Shown: positions 1 through 6,891 of the stretch, piece by piece
Layout: the number at the start of each line of letters is the position of its first letter
How positions within the stretch are numbered: position 1 is the first letter of the stretch
From: an uncultured Methanomassiliicoccales archaeon
GTDB taxonomy: Archaea; Thermoplasmatota; Thermoplasmata; Methanomassiliicoccales; Methanomethylophilaceae
Assembly: GCA_934234005.1 (NCBI GenBank)
Contig: CAKQHC010000040.1
Span: forward strand, 1 to 12,474
Direction: 5' to 3'
Length of the DNA: 12,474 bases
Translations under genes and position numbers: made by a program
The notes under the pieces: generated by a model
Seen by the model: the letters and a program-made list of their open reading frames with translations, nothing else
The model's database searches: none
Told to the model about the DNA's origin: nothing

Positions 1-83
1 ACAGCATAAAGAAGATCGCTTCATCCTTCAAAGAGAATCTGAATATGGACGCAGTCATGAGGATACTGGAGGGAGATTTATGA
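1..83 (+). CDS. 3' end of upstream gene, probably the amidotransferase half of cobyric acid synthase
   Basis: An open frame enters from the left edge (codons from base 3) and ends at TGA 81-83. It gives a 26-residue tail with the core IASSFKENLNMDAVMRIL. This resembles the last helix of full-length cobyric acid synthases (CobQ/CbiP), which commonly end in a pattern like LA..R..LDMD.I..IL. The frame overlaps the next gene by 4 bp (ATGA), so the two are very likely cotranscribed and translationally coupled. Since the next gene encodes only the ATP-binding half of CobQ, this one may encode the missing glutamine amidotransferase half. The identity is an inference from a short, weakly diagnostic tail; another cobalamin-pathway protein is possible. 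Confidence 0.5.
   Translation, partial: SIKKIASSFKENLNMDAVMRILEGDL
68..72 (+). promoter_or_regulatory. Shine-Dalgarno site of cobQ
   Basis: GGAGG lies 7 nt before the ATG at 80, inside the last codons of the upstream gene. Together with the ATGA overlap it points to coupled translation of the two genes. Confidence 0.7.
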
Positions 84-922
84 AAATTCTTGTTTTGGGT
101 ACCTCGTCGGGTGCGGGAAAAACTACATTCTGCGCCATGCTGTGCAACCATTACAGTCGTTCGGGATTCAGAATCTCTCCGTTTAAAGCATCCAATCTTT
201 CATTAAACTCCTTCGCTACGGAAGACGGCGGAGAAATCGGAATGGGTCAGGCATTTCAGGCATGGTCGGCCGGCATAGAACCGTGCATTGACATGAACCC
301 GATTCTCATGAAACCGTCCGGAAACGGAACTATACAGCTCATAGTCAACGGAAAACCGTTCAGAGACATCAACAGGGAAAATCCCGTGAACAGAGATGGG
401 GCGATGACACATGTCATTTCGGCATTGGACCGTCTTTCCGAAAAATATGATATGATTATATGCGAAGGTTCGGGATCGCCTGTGGAACTGAACATAATGG
501 ACCGTGACATAGCCAATACGGGATTGATAAGAGCTACCGGCATACCCGCTGTTCTTGTCGGAGATATTGAAAGGGGAGGTTGTTTCGCTGCTCTGTACGG
601 TACTTGGTTGCTTATCCCGGAAGATATAAGGCAATATCTGAAGGGCTTTGTAATAAACAGATTCCGCGGAGATCCGGACATTCTGGGTCCGGCAATAGAT
701 CGGATAACTGAACTCACTGGAATGAAATATCTGGGAACTCTGCCGTATGTAAACCTCAGATTCCCGGAAGAGGATTCTTTGTCCGTTTCCGAGGGCAGAA
801 TGGACGGAGACGATGCCCTGTCGGCTTTCAAAAAGAATATTTCGGAACTCACCGATGCGGCCGAATCAAGCGGATTCGACTTTGAAGGCCTCGAAGAAAT
901 TATGAGAGATTCATCCGCCTGA
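80..922 (+). CDS. cobQ: Cobyric acid synthase, ATP-binding (synthetase) domain only
   Basis: CobQ/CbiP amidates four side-chain carboxylates of adenosyl-cobyrinic acid a,c-diamide using ATP and glutamine, a cytoplasmic step of cobamide synthesis. Visible family signatures, in order: P-loop GTSSGAGKTT (residues 7-16), the PFKASNLSLNS and DGGEIGMGQA segments (34-59), DMNPILMKP (71-79), EGSGSPVELN and DRDIANTG (129-148), LVGDIERGG (159-167), GFVINRFRGDP (189-199) and GTLPY (219-223). The protein stops at 280 residues, whereas usual CobQ is about 480-500 and continues into a glutamine amidotransferase domain with catalytic Cys and His. That domain is absent here. The start is well fixed: GGAGG at 68-72, spacing 7, and a 4-bp overlap with the upstream gene. 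The 3' end overlaps the convergent sulfur-carrier gene by 12 bp. Confidence 0.9.
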   Translation: MKILVLGTSSGAGKTTFCAMLCNHYSRSGFRISPFKASNLSLNSFATEDGGEIGMGQAFQAWSAGIEPCIDMNPILMKPSGNGTIQLIVNGKPFRDINRENPVNRDGAMTHVISALDRLSEKYDMIICEGSGSPVELNIMDRDIANTGLIRATGIPAVLVGDIERGGCFAALYGTWLLIPEDIRQYLKGFVINRFRGDPDILGPAIDRITELTGMKYLGTLPYVNLRFPEEDSLSVSEGRMDGDDALSAFKKNISELTDAAESSGFDFEGLEEIMRDSSA

Positions 923-1096
923 TGCAACTTTAAGGACCTTTACGTCTTCGTGCGGAACGGTGTCCATAGGAACCGGTCTTCCGGAAATCACATAAAGATA
1001 CGAATCGGGATGCATACCCAAACGACGCATTCCGTTCTCTATTGTCTCTCCGTCCGCAATCGGTTCTCTTTTGCCTTGTATCAAATAATCGGGCAT
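911..1096 (-). CDS. ThiS/MoaD/SAMP-like ubiquitin-fold sulfur carrier
   Basis: A 61-residue protein ending in VKVLKVASGG, the C-terminal Gly-Gly typical of beta-grasp sulfur carriers (ThiS, MoaD, archaeal SAMPs). The rest also fits: a first strand (YLIQGKREP), an acidic turn ADGETIENGMRRLGM like the ThiS helix 1 region, PDSYLYVISGRPVP like the central strands, and the last strand before the tail. In the family an E1-like enzyme adenylates the terminal Gly, and sulfur is then carried as a thiocarboxylate for thiamin, molybdopterin or tRNA thiolation, or the protein is conjugated to targets. Which role applies cannot be told; no partner E1 gene is in the window. An in-frame stop lies four codons upstream, so ATG 1096 is the only reasonable start. 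Its last three codons and stop overlap the end of cobQ on the other strand. Confidence 0.8.
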   Translation of the reverse strand: MPDYLIQGKREPIADGETIENGMRRLGMHPDSYLYVISGRPVPMDTVPHEDVKVLKVASGG

Positions 1097-1115
1097 AGCC
1101 CTCCATCATCCACGA

Positions 1116-1123
1116 TGTATAAA
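1116..1123 (-). promoter_or_regulatory. TATA box for the sulfur-carrier gene
   Basis: On the minus strand this reads TTTATACA. Its centre lies about 24 nt before the ATG at 1096, so transcription would begin at or next to the start codon. GGAGGG (1099-1104) also sits just before the ATG, but at an unusually short spacing of about 2 nt. Confidence 0.45.
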
Positions 1124-1156
1124 CATCAGTCGATAGTTTCCAGACCAATGCTTTAA

Positions 1157-1171
1157 TAGGGTGCTACCCTA
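1157..1171. promoter_or_regulatory. Perfect palindrome, operator-like, upstream of citrate synthase
   Basis: TAGGGT-GCT-ACCCTA is a perfect 6-bp inverted repeat with a 3-nt centre. It lies just after a TATA-like CTTTAATA (1151-1158) and 63 nt before the ATG of citrate synthase. This is where an archaeal repressor would block the polymerase. No run of T follows, so a terminator is less likely. The regulator is unknown. Confidence 0.45.
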
Positions 1172-1234
1172 CTGGTATCGTTCATATCGCCGTTTAGAGT
1201 GATTCTGAATCTGACAATCTCGGGGGAGAGAGAA

Positions 1235-2593
1235 ATGGACAGCGACTATCAGAAATTTATCGATGAAAAAGTGGAATTGTGCCGTAAAACCGATCATTTC
1301 AAAACAGACCTATATAACAAATATGATGTCAAAAAAGGTCTGCGCGACCAAAACGGCAACGGAGTCATCGTTGGTCTGACCTCTGTATCGCAGGTTGACG
1401 GAACCCGTATCGAAAACGGGACCAAAGTTCCGTGTCCGGGAAAACTGTGTTACCGCGGTTATGACATCAAAGACATAGTCAAAGGTTTCCTTAACAAAAG
1501 ATTCGGTTTCGGCGAAACGGCATATCTTCTTCTTTTCGGTAATCTTCCCACACAGGAACAACTGAACGAATTCAAAAAGTACCTTAACCGTTCCAGAGAT
1601 CTGCCGGTGACATTCGTCAGGGATGTGGTGATGAAAGCTGCCAGCAAGGACATCATGAATTCCATATCCAGATGCGTGCTGTTCTTAGCATCTTATGACG
1701 AAAAACCTCTTGACAATTCGCTGGACAACGTACTCCGTCAGTGCATTTACCTCATCAGCGTCTTCCCCATGCTCACGGTATACAGCTATCATGCATACAA
1801 CCACTACATAAACGACGAGTCCATGTACATCCACAGGCCGGATTCAAACCTTTCCACTGCCGAAAACTTCCTGAGAATGCTCAGGCCGGACAAATCGTAT
1901 ACATATCTGGAAGCAACAGTTCTTGATCTTGCGCTTGTCCTTCACATGGAACACGGCGGAGGCAACAACTCTACATTCACAACGAATGTCATTACATCAT
2001 CCGGTTCCGACACGTATGCGGTCGTATCGGCGGCCATGTCATCCCTTAAAGGACCGAAACACGGCGGTGCAAACCTGAAAGTCATGGACATGATGGACGA
2101 CATCAGAAAACACGTCTCGGGCGCCTATGACGAAGAAATCGCCATAAGAGAATATCTCGGAAAAATTCTCGACAAGGAAGCTTTCGACGGACAGGGACTC
2201 ATATACGGAATCGGACACGCAGTCTACACCATATCTGATCCGAGAGCCGATGTATTCCGCGCATACGTGGAAAAATTGTCGGTCGAAAAGAACAGACACG
2301 AAGATTTCGAGTTCTACACGTCGGTTGAAAAAATCGCTATCGAATTGGTGGAAGAACGCAAAGGCAAGATAGTCAGTGCCAACGTGGATTTCTATTCCGG
2401 TCTTGTATATGATATGCTGAACATTCCCCGCGAGTTATACACCCCGTTGTTCGCTACCGCACGCATAGTCGGATGGAGCGCACACAGGATGGAAGAGCTG
2501 ATTACATCCAACAAAATCCTGAGGCCCGCTTACGTCAACGTTATGGCCGAACGTAAATACGTGGAGATGGAAGACCGCACAGACACCGAGTGA
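1235..2593 (+). CDS. gltA: Citrate synthase (si-type), 452 residues
   Basis: Condenses oxaloacetate and acetyl-CoA to citrate. In a methanogen this most likely feeds a partial TCA branch toward 2-oxoglutarate and glutamate (inference). All three catalytic residues of the family can be placed: His240 in MEHGGGNNST, His328 in GIGHAVYTISDPRA, and Asp385 in NVDFYSGLVYD. The CoA and oxaloacetate regions SLKGPKHGGANLKV and ARIVGWSAHRMEE are also typical. The length fits the longer citrate synthases also seen in clostridia rather than the roughly 380-residue thermophile form. ATG 1235 is chosen over an in-frame GTG at 1199 because GGGGGAGAG (1222-1230) lies directly before it and the extra 12 residues have no family counterpart. 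A methylcitrate synthase activity cannot be excluded. It is preceded by a palindromic operator-like site. Confidence 0.92.
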   Translation: MDSDYQKFIDEKVELCRKTDHFKTDLYNKYDVKKGLRDQNGNGVIVGLTSVSQVDGTRIENGTKVPCPGKLCYRGYDIKDIVKGFLNKRFGFGETAYLLLFGNLPTQEQLNEFKKYLNRSRDLPVTFVRDVVMKAASKDIMNSISRCVLFLASYDEKPLDNSLDNVLRQCIYLISVFPMLTVYSYHAYNHYINDESMYIHRPDSNLSTAENFLRMLRPDKSYTYLEATVLDLALVLHMEHGGGNNSTFTTNVITSSGSDTYAVVSAAMSSLKGPKHGGANLKVMDMMDDIRKHVSGAYDEEIAIREYLGKILDKEAFDGQGLIYGIGHAVYTISDPRADVFRAYVEKLSVEKNRHEDFEFYTSVEKIAIELVEERKGKIVSANVDFYSGLVYDMLNIPRELYTPLFATARIVGWSAHRMEELITSNKILRPAYVNVMAERKYVEMEDRTDTE

Positions 2594-2603
2594 AAAAAGC
2601 CTA

Positions 2604-2611
2604 TTATATAT
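2604..2611 (+). promoter_or_regulatory. TATA box for the YbjN-like gene
   Basis: TTATATAT starts 11 nt after the citrate synthase stop and is centred about 27 nt before ATG 2635. This suggests a separate, nearly leaderless transcript for the small gene. Confidence 0.45.
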
Positions 2612-2634
2612 TACGAAAGGAGTACCGTGTCACT

Positions 2635-3093
2635 ATGTTCGGTAACACATCCAAACGCATAAATTCCAATCTACGCAAAGCATTGAAAAATCTCGGATTG
2701 GAATATGAAGACTCGGAAGCGGGATTCGTCGGACTGCGCGTTATGGGTGACGACCTGCCGATCGGAATGGCCATAATGGTTGACGAAGACAACATGACAC
2801 TGAACCTCTACTGCTATGTCATGGTCGACATACCCGAACATGCCGAATCGAAAGTTCTGCCGATGATTAACAAACTGAACAACACGATAAACAACGGCGG
2901 ATTCTATCTATCGGAAGAAGGGGACAGAATATACTTCAAAATCGTACAGAGTTTCTTCGATTCCCTGCCCAGCCCCAAACAGATTGCCCATCTGATTACA
3001 ATCGCGCTCAAAACAGTAGATATGCATGACGGAAAACTGAAAGATGCCCTTCCCGAAGGAATAACCATCAGGAAGGACGTCATGTATTCATGA
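2635..3093 (+). CDS. YbjN-like small protein (type III secretion chaperone-like fold), 152 residues
   Basis: A soluble protein without signal peptide or membrane segments. The pattern fits the YbjN family: an N-terminal helix (RINSNLRKALKNLGLEYE), a strand pair with LRVMGDDLPIGMAIMVDEDNM, a strand LNLYCYVMVDIPEH, a helix with VLPMINKLNNTINNGGFYL, a strand DRIYFKIVQSF, and a last helix ending in a segment like IALKTVDMHDGKL. Proteins of this fold often act as small binding or chaperone proteins, but the archaeal ones have no established role. An in-frame GTG at 2590 overlaps the citrate synthase stop and would add 15 residues; ATG 2635 fits the TATA box better and is preferred. The stop codon directly abuts the nadA stop on the other strand. 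Family assignment is by eye only. Confidence 0.6.
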   Translation: MFGNTSKRINSNLRKALKNLGLEYEDSEAGFVGLRVMGDDLPIGMAIMVDEDNMTLNLYCYVMVDIPEHAESKVLPMINKLNNTINNGGFYLSEEGDRIYFKIVQSFFDSLPSPKQIAHLITIALKTVDMHDGKLKDALPEGITIRKDVMYS

Positions 3094-3996
3094 TTAATTT
3101 GTATCAATCATGCGTTTAACGGGTTTGTATGCTGCCTGCATAACATCATCCGTCAACACAACCTCGTTAGACAGATCAGTCATCACGGAACAGATTGAAT
3201 CGAGATCAATCATCTTCATCGCTGTGCAACACACGTTGTCGACGAAATGGAACCTCTTTCCGGGGCACTCTTTCTCCAACCTGTGTTGCATACCTGTTTC
3301 GGTAAGAACAATGATGTCGTCGGTTTTGGATTCGTTTGAAAGACGAATCATTTTCTCGGTCGAACCGACATTATCTGCCATGGCCAAGACTTCCGACCTG
3401 CATTCTGGATGTGCTATGATTAATGCGTCGGGATACTTGTCGATGAGTCTCTGAACCTGCCCTTTGGTTATACATTGGTGCATAGGACAGAACCCGTCCC
3501 AAAGAATGATATTTTTCTGCGGGACCTGACTGGCCACATACCTTCCGAGATTCATATCGGGTACGAAAATGACCTCGTCTGATTCGAGTGAAGATACAAC
3601 ATCTACTGCGTTTGATGACGTACAGCAGACGTCCATCATAGTCTTGCATTTAGCCGTACTGTTGACATACCCTACGACCTGCGCATCGGGATGCTTCTGT
3701 TTCATTCTCTCAAGCTGATCTGCGCTGCACATCTGCGCCATGGAACACAGTGCCTCGGGTTCAGGCATAAGCACTTTCTTCTTAGGATTCAGAATCTTGG
3801 CTGTCTCAGCCATAAACGAAACACCGCAAAAGACAATCACATCTGCATCGGTCTTGGAAGCCTTAATTGCGAGTCCCAGAGAATCTCCGACAAAATCTGC
3901 CACGTCCTGGACTTCCGGACGGCAATAATTATGAGCCAAAATTACGGCATTGAGCTTCTGTTTAAGTTCCCTTATACGGGACTCCACCTGATCCAT
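3094..3996 (-). CDS. nadA: Quinolinate synthase A
   Basis: Condenses iminoaspartate with dihydroxyacetone phosphate to quinolinate, the first ring-forming step of de novo NAD synthesis. The 300-residue length is typical of archaeal NadA. The three cysteines that hold the catalytic [4Fe-4S] cluster can be placed at about Cys84 (PEALCSMAQMC), Cys170 (WDGFCPMHQ) and Cys256 (DNVCCTAMKM), which match the usual spacing. Other family segments are ILAHNYCRPEVQDVADFVGDS near the N-terminus, GYVNSTAKCK, VIFVPDMNLGRYV and HPECRSEV. No L-aspartate oxidase or dehydrogenase partner and no nadC lie in the window. ATG 3996 sits 25 nt from a consensus TATA box and has no Shine-Dalgarno site, so the mRNA is probably leaderless. 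Confidence 0.95.
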   Translation of the reverse strand: MDQVESRIRELKQKLNAVILAHNYCRPEVQDVADFVGDSLGLAIKASKTDADVIVFCGVSFMAETAKILNPKKKVLMPEPEALCSMAQMCSADQLERMKQKHPDAQVVGYVNSTAKCKTMMDVCCTSSNAVDVVSSLESDEVIFVPDMNLGRYVASQVPQKNIILWDGFCPMHQCITKGQVQRLIDKYPDALIIAHPECRSEVLAMADNVGSTEKMIRLSNESKTDDIIVLTETGMQHRLEKECPGKRFHFVDNVCCTAMKMIDLDSICSVMTDLSNEVVLTDDVMQAAYKPVKRMIDTN

Positions 3997-4017
3997 ACTT
4001 CCGTTTCAAATAATTAG

Positions 4018-4025
4018 TATATAAA
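4018..4025 (-). promoter_or_regulatory. TATA box of nadA
   Basis: Minus strand reads TTTATATA, a perfect archaeal consensus, centred about 25 nt before the nadA ATG at 3996. No ribosome binding site lies between, so a leaderless mRNA is expected. Confidence 0.65.
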
Positions 4026-4051
4026 TACATATCCTTCATTTTTTCTTTGGG

Positions 4052-4059
4052 TATATATA
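4052..4059 (+). promoter_or_regulatory. TATA box of the mosaic surface-protein gene
   Basis: TATATATA centred about 25 nt before ATG 4080. It forms a divergent promoter pair with the nadA TATA box inside the 83-bp gap 3997-4079. The spacing supports ATG 4080 as the start. Confidence 0.6.
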
Positions 4060-4079
4060 CTAACTTCATCATAGACCGC

Positions 4080-6407
4080 ATGATGAGGGTATCATACGCT
4101 GTAATAATTCTCGCCGCCGTGGCTGCAATGTTCCTTGTTCCCATACAGGAAACAAACGGCGATTATACAGATAACGACATATCAGATATCCTCGAATCCG
4201 ATAAAGAATCAGAAATCCTGTCTGGAAAATGCCATATTGGCAGAGATACTGTAATTCCTTACGGCAAAACAGTTATCCTGATGTGCGGGGACTACTATAA
4301 TGGCGGGGAGCCCGTAATAAATCCTGACGGTACTGTCTATTCCAAACGTGACAAAACTCCGCATACGTCTCTGAATACCAACGGTTACACGCTTACCGTA
4401 AAAGGTACCCTTATCGTTAACGCAGTAACAAACCGCCCCATTTCCGACACCAGCGAATTGACATATAATGCAGAAAACTGGAATATTACAGGCGGATGGG
4501 CGCGCATCGTTAACTCCGGCTCAATAATAATATCGGAAAACGGATCGTTATACAACTACGGTATAATCGAAGGAAGCGGATCTGTAACCGCAGATTCCGG
4601 ATCTGTTCTGGGAGATTTATACACATTGGACAATTGGCGCTTCGGAAGCACAACCAGATCCTGTCTCGAAAAAGAAATTTATCCGTTAAACATGTACTCA
4701 ATGAACAATATATCTTGCAGGATTACAATAAACTGCGGTGCTTTGTATACTGGTCTTCTGAAAGTATACCTGAACAGTTCGTTTTATTCCGGAACATTCG
4801 ACCAGATAGGAAATGACAACGGCCTTATACGTCTTAAAACAGATGCTTATGCCGAAAAAACATCCTCTGATAACCGCACTGCCGTCAAAATAACAGGCGG
4901 TGCTTTGTTTTCTTCATCCAAAATATCAATAAACGGTATGAGCCAATCAACAGAAAATTACAGCATGCCGCTGAAATCAATGGATCTCATCCTTAACAAC
5001 GGCATATATGAAATCGACAGCATTTTCAAAGCAATGACAGGATCTGTCATAACCGCAGTCAACTCGGAAATCCGGGTAACGGAAAAAGGATCTTTGAGCA
5101 TATATGATTATTATGATGACCGCACAAGCTGGAAAGGTACCGAGTATCCCGATCTTCCACCGGCATATCTGAGTCTTAATGATTCGATTTTAACCAATTA
5201 CGGAACATACGCAGGCAGAATCTTCATAACAGGTCAATCCGATTTTGAAAATTACGGCAAAACAGTTTCTTCGACGTTGGAGTCTACCGGCATAGAAGGA
5301 TACGGAGATTACATCGCAGACGAAATCTGGCATAGAACAGTTATTGTGTACGGCGAACCGTCCAGATACCTTACGGGATATTTTACCGATGCGGGCCTGT
5401 CACAACCATGGGACGGAATGCCGTATTCCGATGATTCCGTACTCTATTCCGGAATCAGCAGCCGTGCTGTTGCAGAAGATCAAATGGCAAAATACGTACG
5501 TATATCCAACGACAATATACAGTCGGCAGAATCACACTCCGAAGGCAATCCGGCGATTTTCTTTGCCGTAATTGCTCTGACATCCGCCTGCGGCATTGTG
5601 ATTATGATAAACCGCAAAGATGTTTTTGCGCTGATTAAGAAAAAACGTAAAATCATAGGGATTGCTGTCGTCTCAACAATTGCCGTTTCATGCATATTTG
5701 CAGCAACGGCCGTTCCATCCAATAACGCCATTGACGTTTCGATAGAATCTTTTGACGTAAAATCAGAAGGAGAAGACATACATATTACAGCATATGTCTG
5801 TGTAGAATCCGGATTCAGTTTTAACATATCCGACCTGTCTCTGAATATTGAATTCGATGATCCGTCCTTCGAAGATATCAGTTTCAGGAGTGACAACAGT
5901 GTGATTAAAGCAAAATCGTCCAGCATGTTGGTATTCTACGGAAAATTATCCAAAACATCTATGGTGACGGTTGTCAATTCTGTTTTGGACAATTCGGTAA
6001 CGACAATAGATCCGGACGTCAGCATATCAGGAAAATATCTTGGAAATATGCTGTGTTTCAAAGCCGACGTAAAAGGAATGTACAAACTGACAAACGGAAA
6101 TGTAGAAGTTTCCAAAAACGTAACTCCGGGATCGACCGAATATTTGATTTCCGGTCTCAATATGCCCCTCGAAACAAATCTTTCCTTCACTGTCAGCGAC
6201 GGCACAGAATCTCTTATCGTTGAAGTCGATTCTAATGATTGCATTGCCATTAATACAACATATAACGGATCCGGCATTCATGATTTCTTTACCAATGTCG
6301 ACAAAAACTCCGCCGTATTGATTATGGACGGCAACAGCAATCCGATAAGCAGCGATTTGATTGCTGCATTGTCTTGGTTCTTCGACAGACTGGAGGACTT
6401 GTCATGA
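4080..6407 (+). CDS. Large mosaic cell-surface protein with internal membrane hairpin (775 residues)
   Basis: Function unknown. Layout seen in the sequence: signal peptide (about 1-27, hydrophobic VIILAAVAAMFLV); a long beta-rich part (about 55-415) with short strand-turn units such as GYTLTVKGTLIVN and SGSIIISENGSLYNYG that suggest a beta-solenoid; a segment (about 418-460) containing GYFTDAGLSQPWDGMPYSDD, like the end of an InlB/Listeria-Bacteroides repeat (Flg_new); a membrane helix (about 492-510), a basic loop (NRKDVFALIKKKRK), a second helix (about 526-544); then an exported beta-rich part (549-775) whose first strands faintly recall LEA14/WHy domains. The basic loop should be cytoplasmic, leaving both large parts outside. 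Twelve N-x-S/T sequons lie only in the external parts. ATG 4080 is preferred to TTG 4047 because it is 25 nt from a TATA box and begins the signal peptide. It overlaps the next gene by 4 bp. Confidence 0.75.
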   Translation: MMRVSYAVIILAAVAAMFLVPIQETNGDYTDNDISDILESDKESEILSGKCHIGRDTVIPYGKTVILMCGDYYNGGEPVINPDGTVYSKRDKTPHTSLNTNGYTLTVKGTLIVNAVTNRPISDTSELTYNAENWNITGGWARIVNSGSIIISENGSLYNYGIIEGSGSVTADSGSVLGDLYTLDNWRFGSTTRSCLEKEIYPLNMYSMNNISCRITINCGALYTGLLKVYLNSSFYSGTFDQIGNDNGLIRLKTDAYAEKTSSDNRTAVKITGGALFSSSKISINGMSQSTENYSMPLKSMDLILNNGIYEIDSIFKAMTGSVITAVNSEIRVTEKGSLSIYDYYDDRTSWKGTEYPDLPPAYLSLNDSILTNYGTYAGRIFITGQSDFENYGKTVSSTLESTGIEGYGDYIADEIWHRTVIVYGEPSRYLTGYFTDAGLSQPWDGMPYSDDSVLYSGISSRAVAEDQMAKYVRISNDNIQSAESHSEGNPAIFFAVIALTSACGIVIMINRKDVFALIKKKRKIIGIAVVSTIAVSCIFAATAVPSNNAIDVSIESFDVKSEGEDIHITAYVCVESGFSFNISDLSLNIEFDDPSFEDISFRSDNSVIKAKSSSMLVFYGKLSKTSMVTVVNSVLDNSVTTIDPDVSISGKYLGNMLCFKADVKGMYKLTNGNVEVSKNVTPGSTEYLISGLNMPLETNLSFTVSDGTESLIVEVDSNDCIAINTTYNGSGIHDFFTNVDKNSAVLIMDGNSNPISSDLIAALSWFFDRLEDLS
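6392..6396 (+). promoter_or_regulatory. Shine-Dalgarno site of the four-helix membrane-protein gene
   Basis: GGAGG, 7 nt before ATG 6404, within the end of the preceding gene. It decides the start in favour of ATG 6404 over an in-frame TTG at 6374. Confidence 0.7.
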
Positions 6408-6841
6408 ACGAAAAAATTATGAGTTTCATATGGGGTTTCTCCCTCGTCCTGTTCTCCGTATCTGTGTTGATTATTATTGCGGACATCATTATTTCGGCAA
6501 TATGCTCGAATATACTGTCATCCAACCTTTCTGACTGCCTGTATAATATTGCATATTCAAATCCGACAATGATTGCGGGATCGATACCGTTGGCAATATG
6601 TTTCGGAATATACACGTCGATGTCCCGGGACAATCCCCGCAGAAAAATAATTTCGATAGCGGTTGCGGTATGCATCGTTGTTTTCACAACAATTGCATCA
6701 ATCGGCATGACTGCCACGGTACCTGTGGAAAATATGATTTCAGGCACTGTTTCACTAAAGCTTGACATATTTGCCGGAACTGTAATAGGAATAATACCGG
6801 CTATTATTGTAGTATATTGCGCTCTTAACAAATCCTATTAA
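6404..6841 (+). CDS. Four-helix integral membrane protein, 145 residues
   Basis: Unrecognised family. Four hydrophobic segments are visible at about 7-33, 54-73, 82-103 and 121-141. The only strongly basic loop (MSRDNPRRK, 73-81) lies between helices 2 and 3, so by the positive-inside rule both ends face the cytoplasm. Only short loops face outward. It starts inside the stop codon of the large surface-protein gene (ATGA overlap) behind a good GGAGG site, so the two are translated together in related amounts. This suggests a membrane partner, anchor or export helper for the large surface protein, but nothing in the sequence proves this. It ends with TAA and is followed by a 50-bp gap carrying the next promoter. 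Confidence 0.75.
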   Translation: MNEKIMSFIWGFSLVLFSVSVLIIIADIIISAICSNILSSNLSDCLYNIAYSNPTMIAGSIPLAICFGIYTSMSRDNPRRKIISIAVAVCIVVFTTIASIGMTATVPVENMISGTVSLKLDIFAGTVIGIIPAIIVVYCALNKSY

Positions 6842-6862
6842 ATCGAAACAGGATTACTCACA

Positions 6863-6870
6863 TTTATATT
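6863..6870 (+). promoter_or_regulatory. TATA box of the tandem-domain surface-protein gene
   Basis: TTTATATT centred about 25 nt before ATG 6892, with no Shine-Dalgarno site between. A leaderless mRNA is expected, separate from the upstream pair. Confidence 0.6.
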
Positions 6871-6891
6871 ATTAGAGAGAATCACGCAATC

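Noticed and set aside
203..927. Minus-strand open frames opposite cobQ
   Set aside because: They lie wholly across a gene with unmistakable CobQ motifs and show no family features of their own.
1199..1234. GTG start extending citrate synthase by 12 residues
   Set aside because: The purine-rich GGGGGAGAG lies just before ATG 1235, and the extension would run through this site and has no family counterpart.
4047..4079. TTG start extending the mosaic surface protein by 11 residues
   Set aside because: It would place the TATA box within the coding sequence and add residues ahead of a normal signal peptide.
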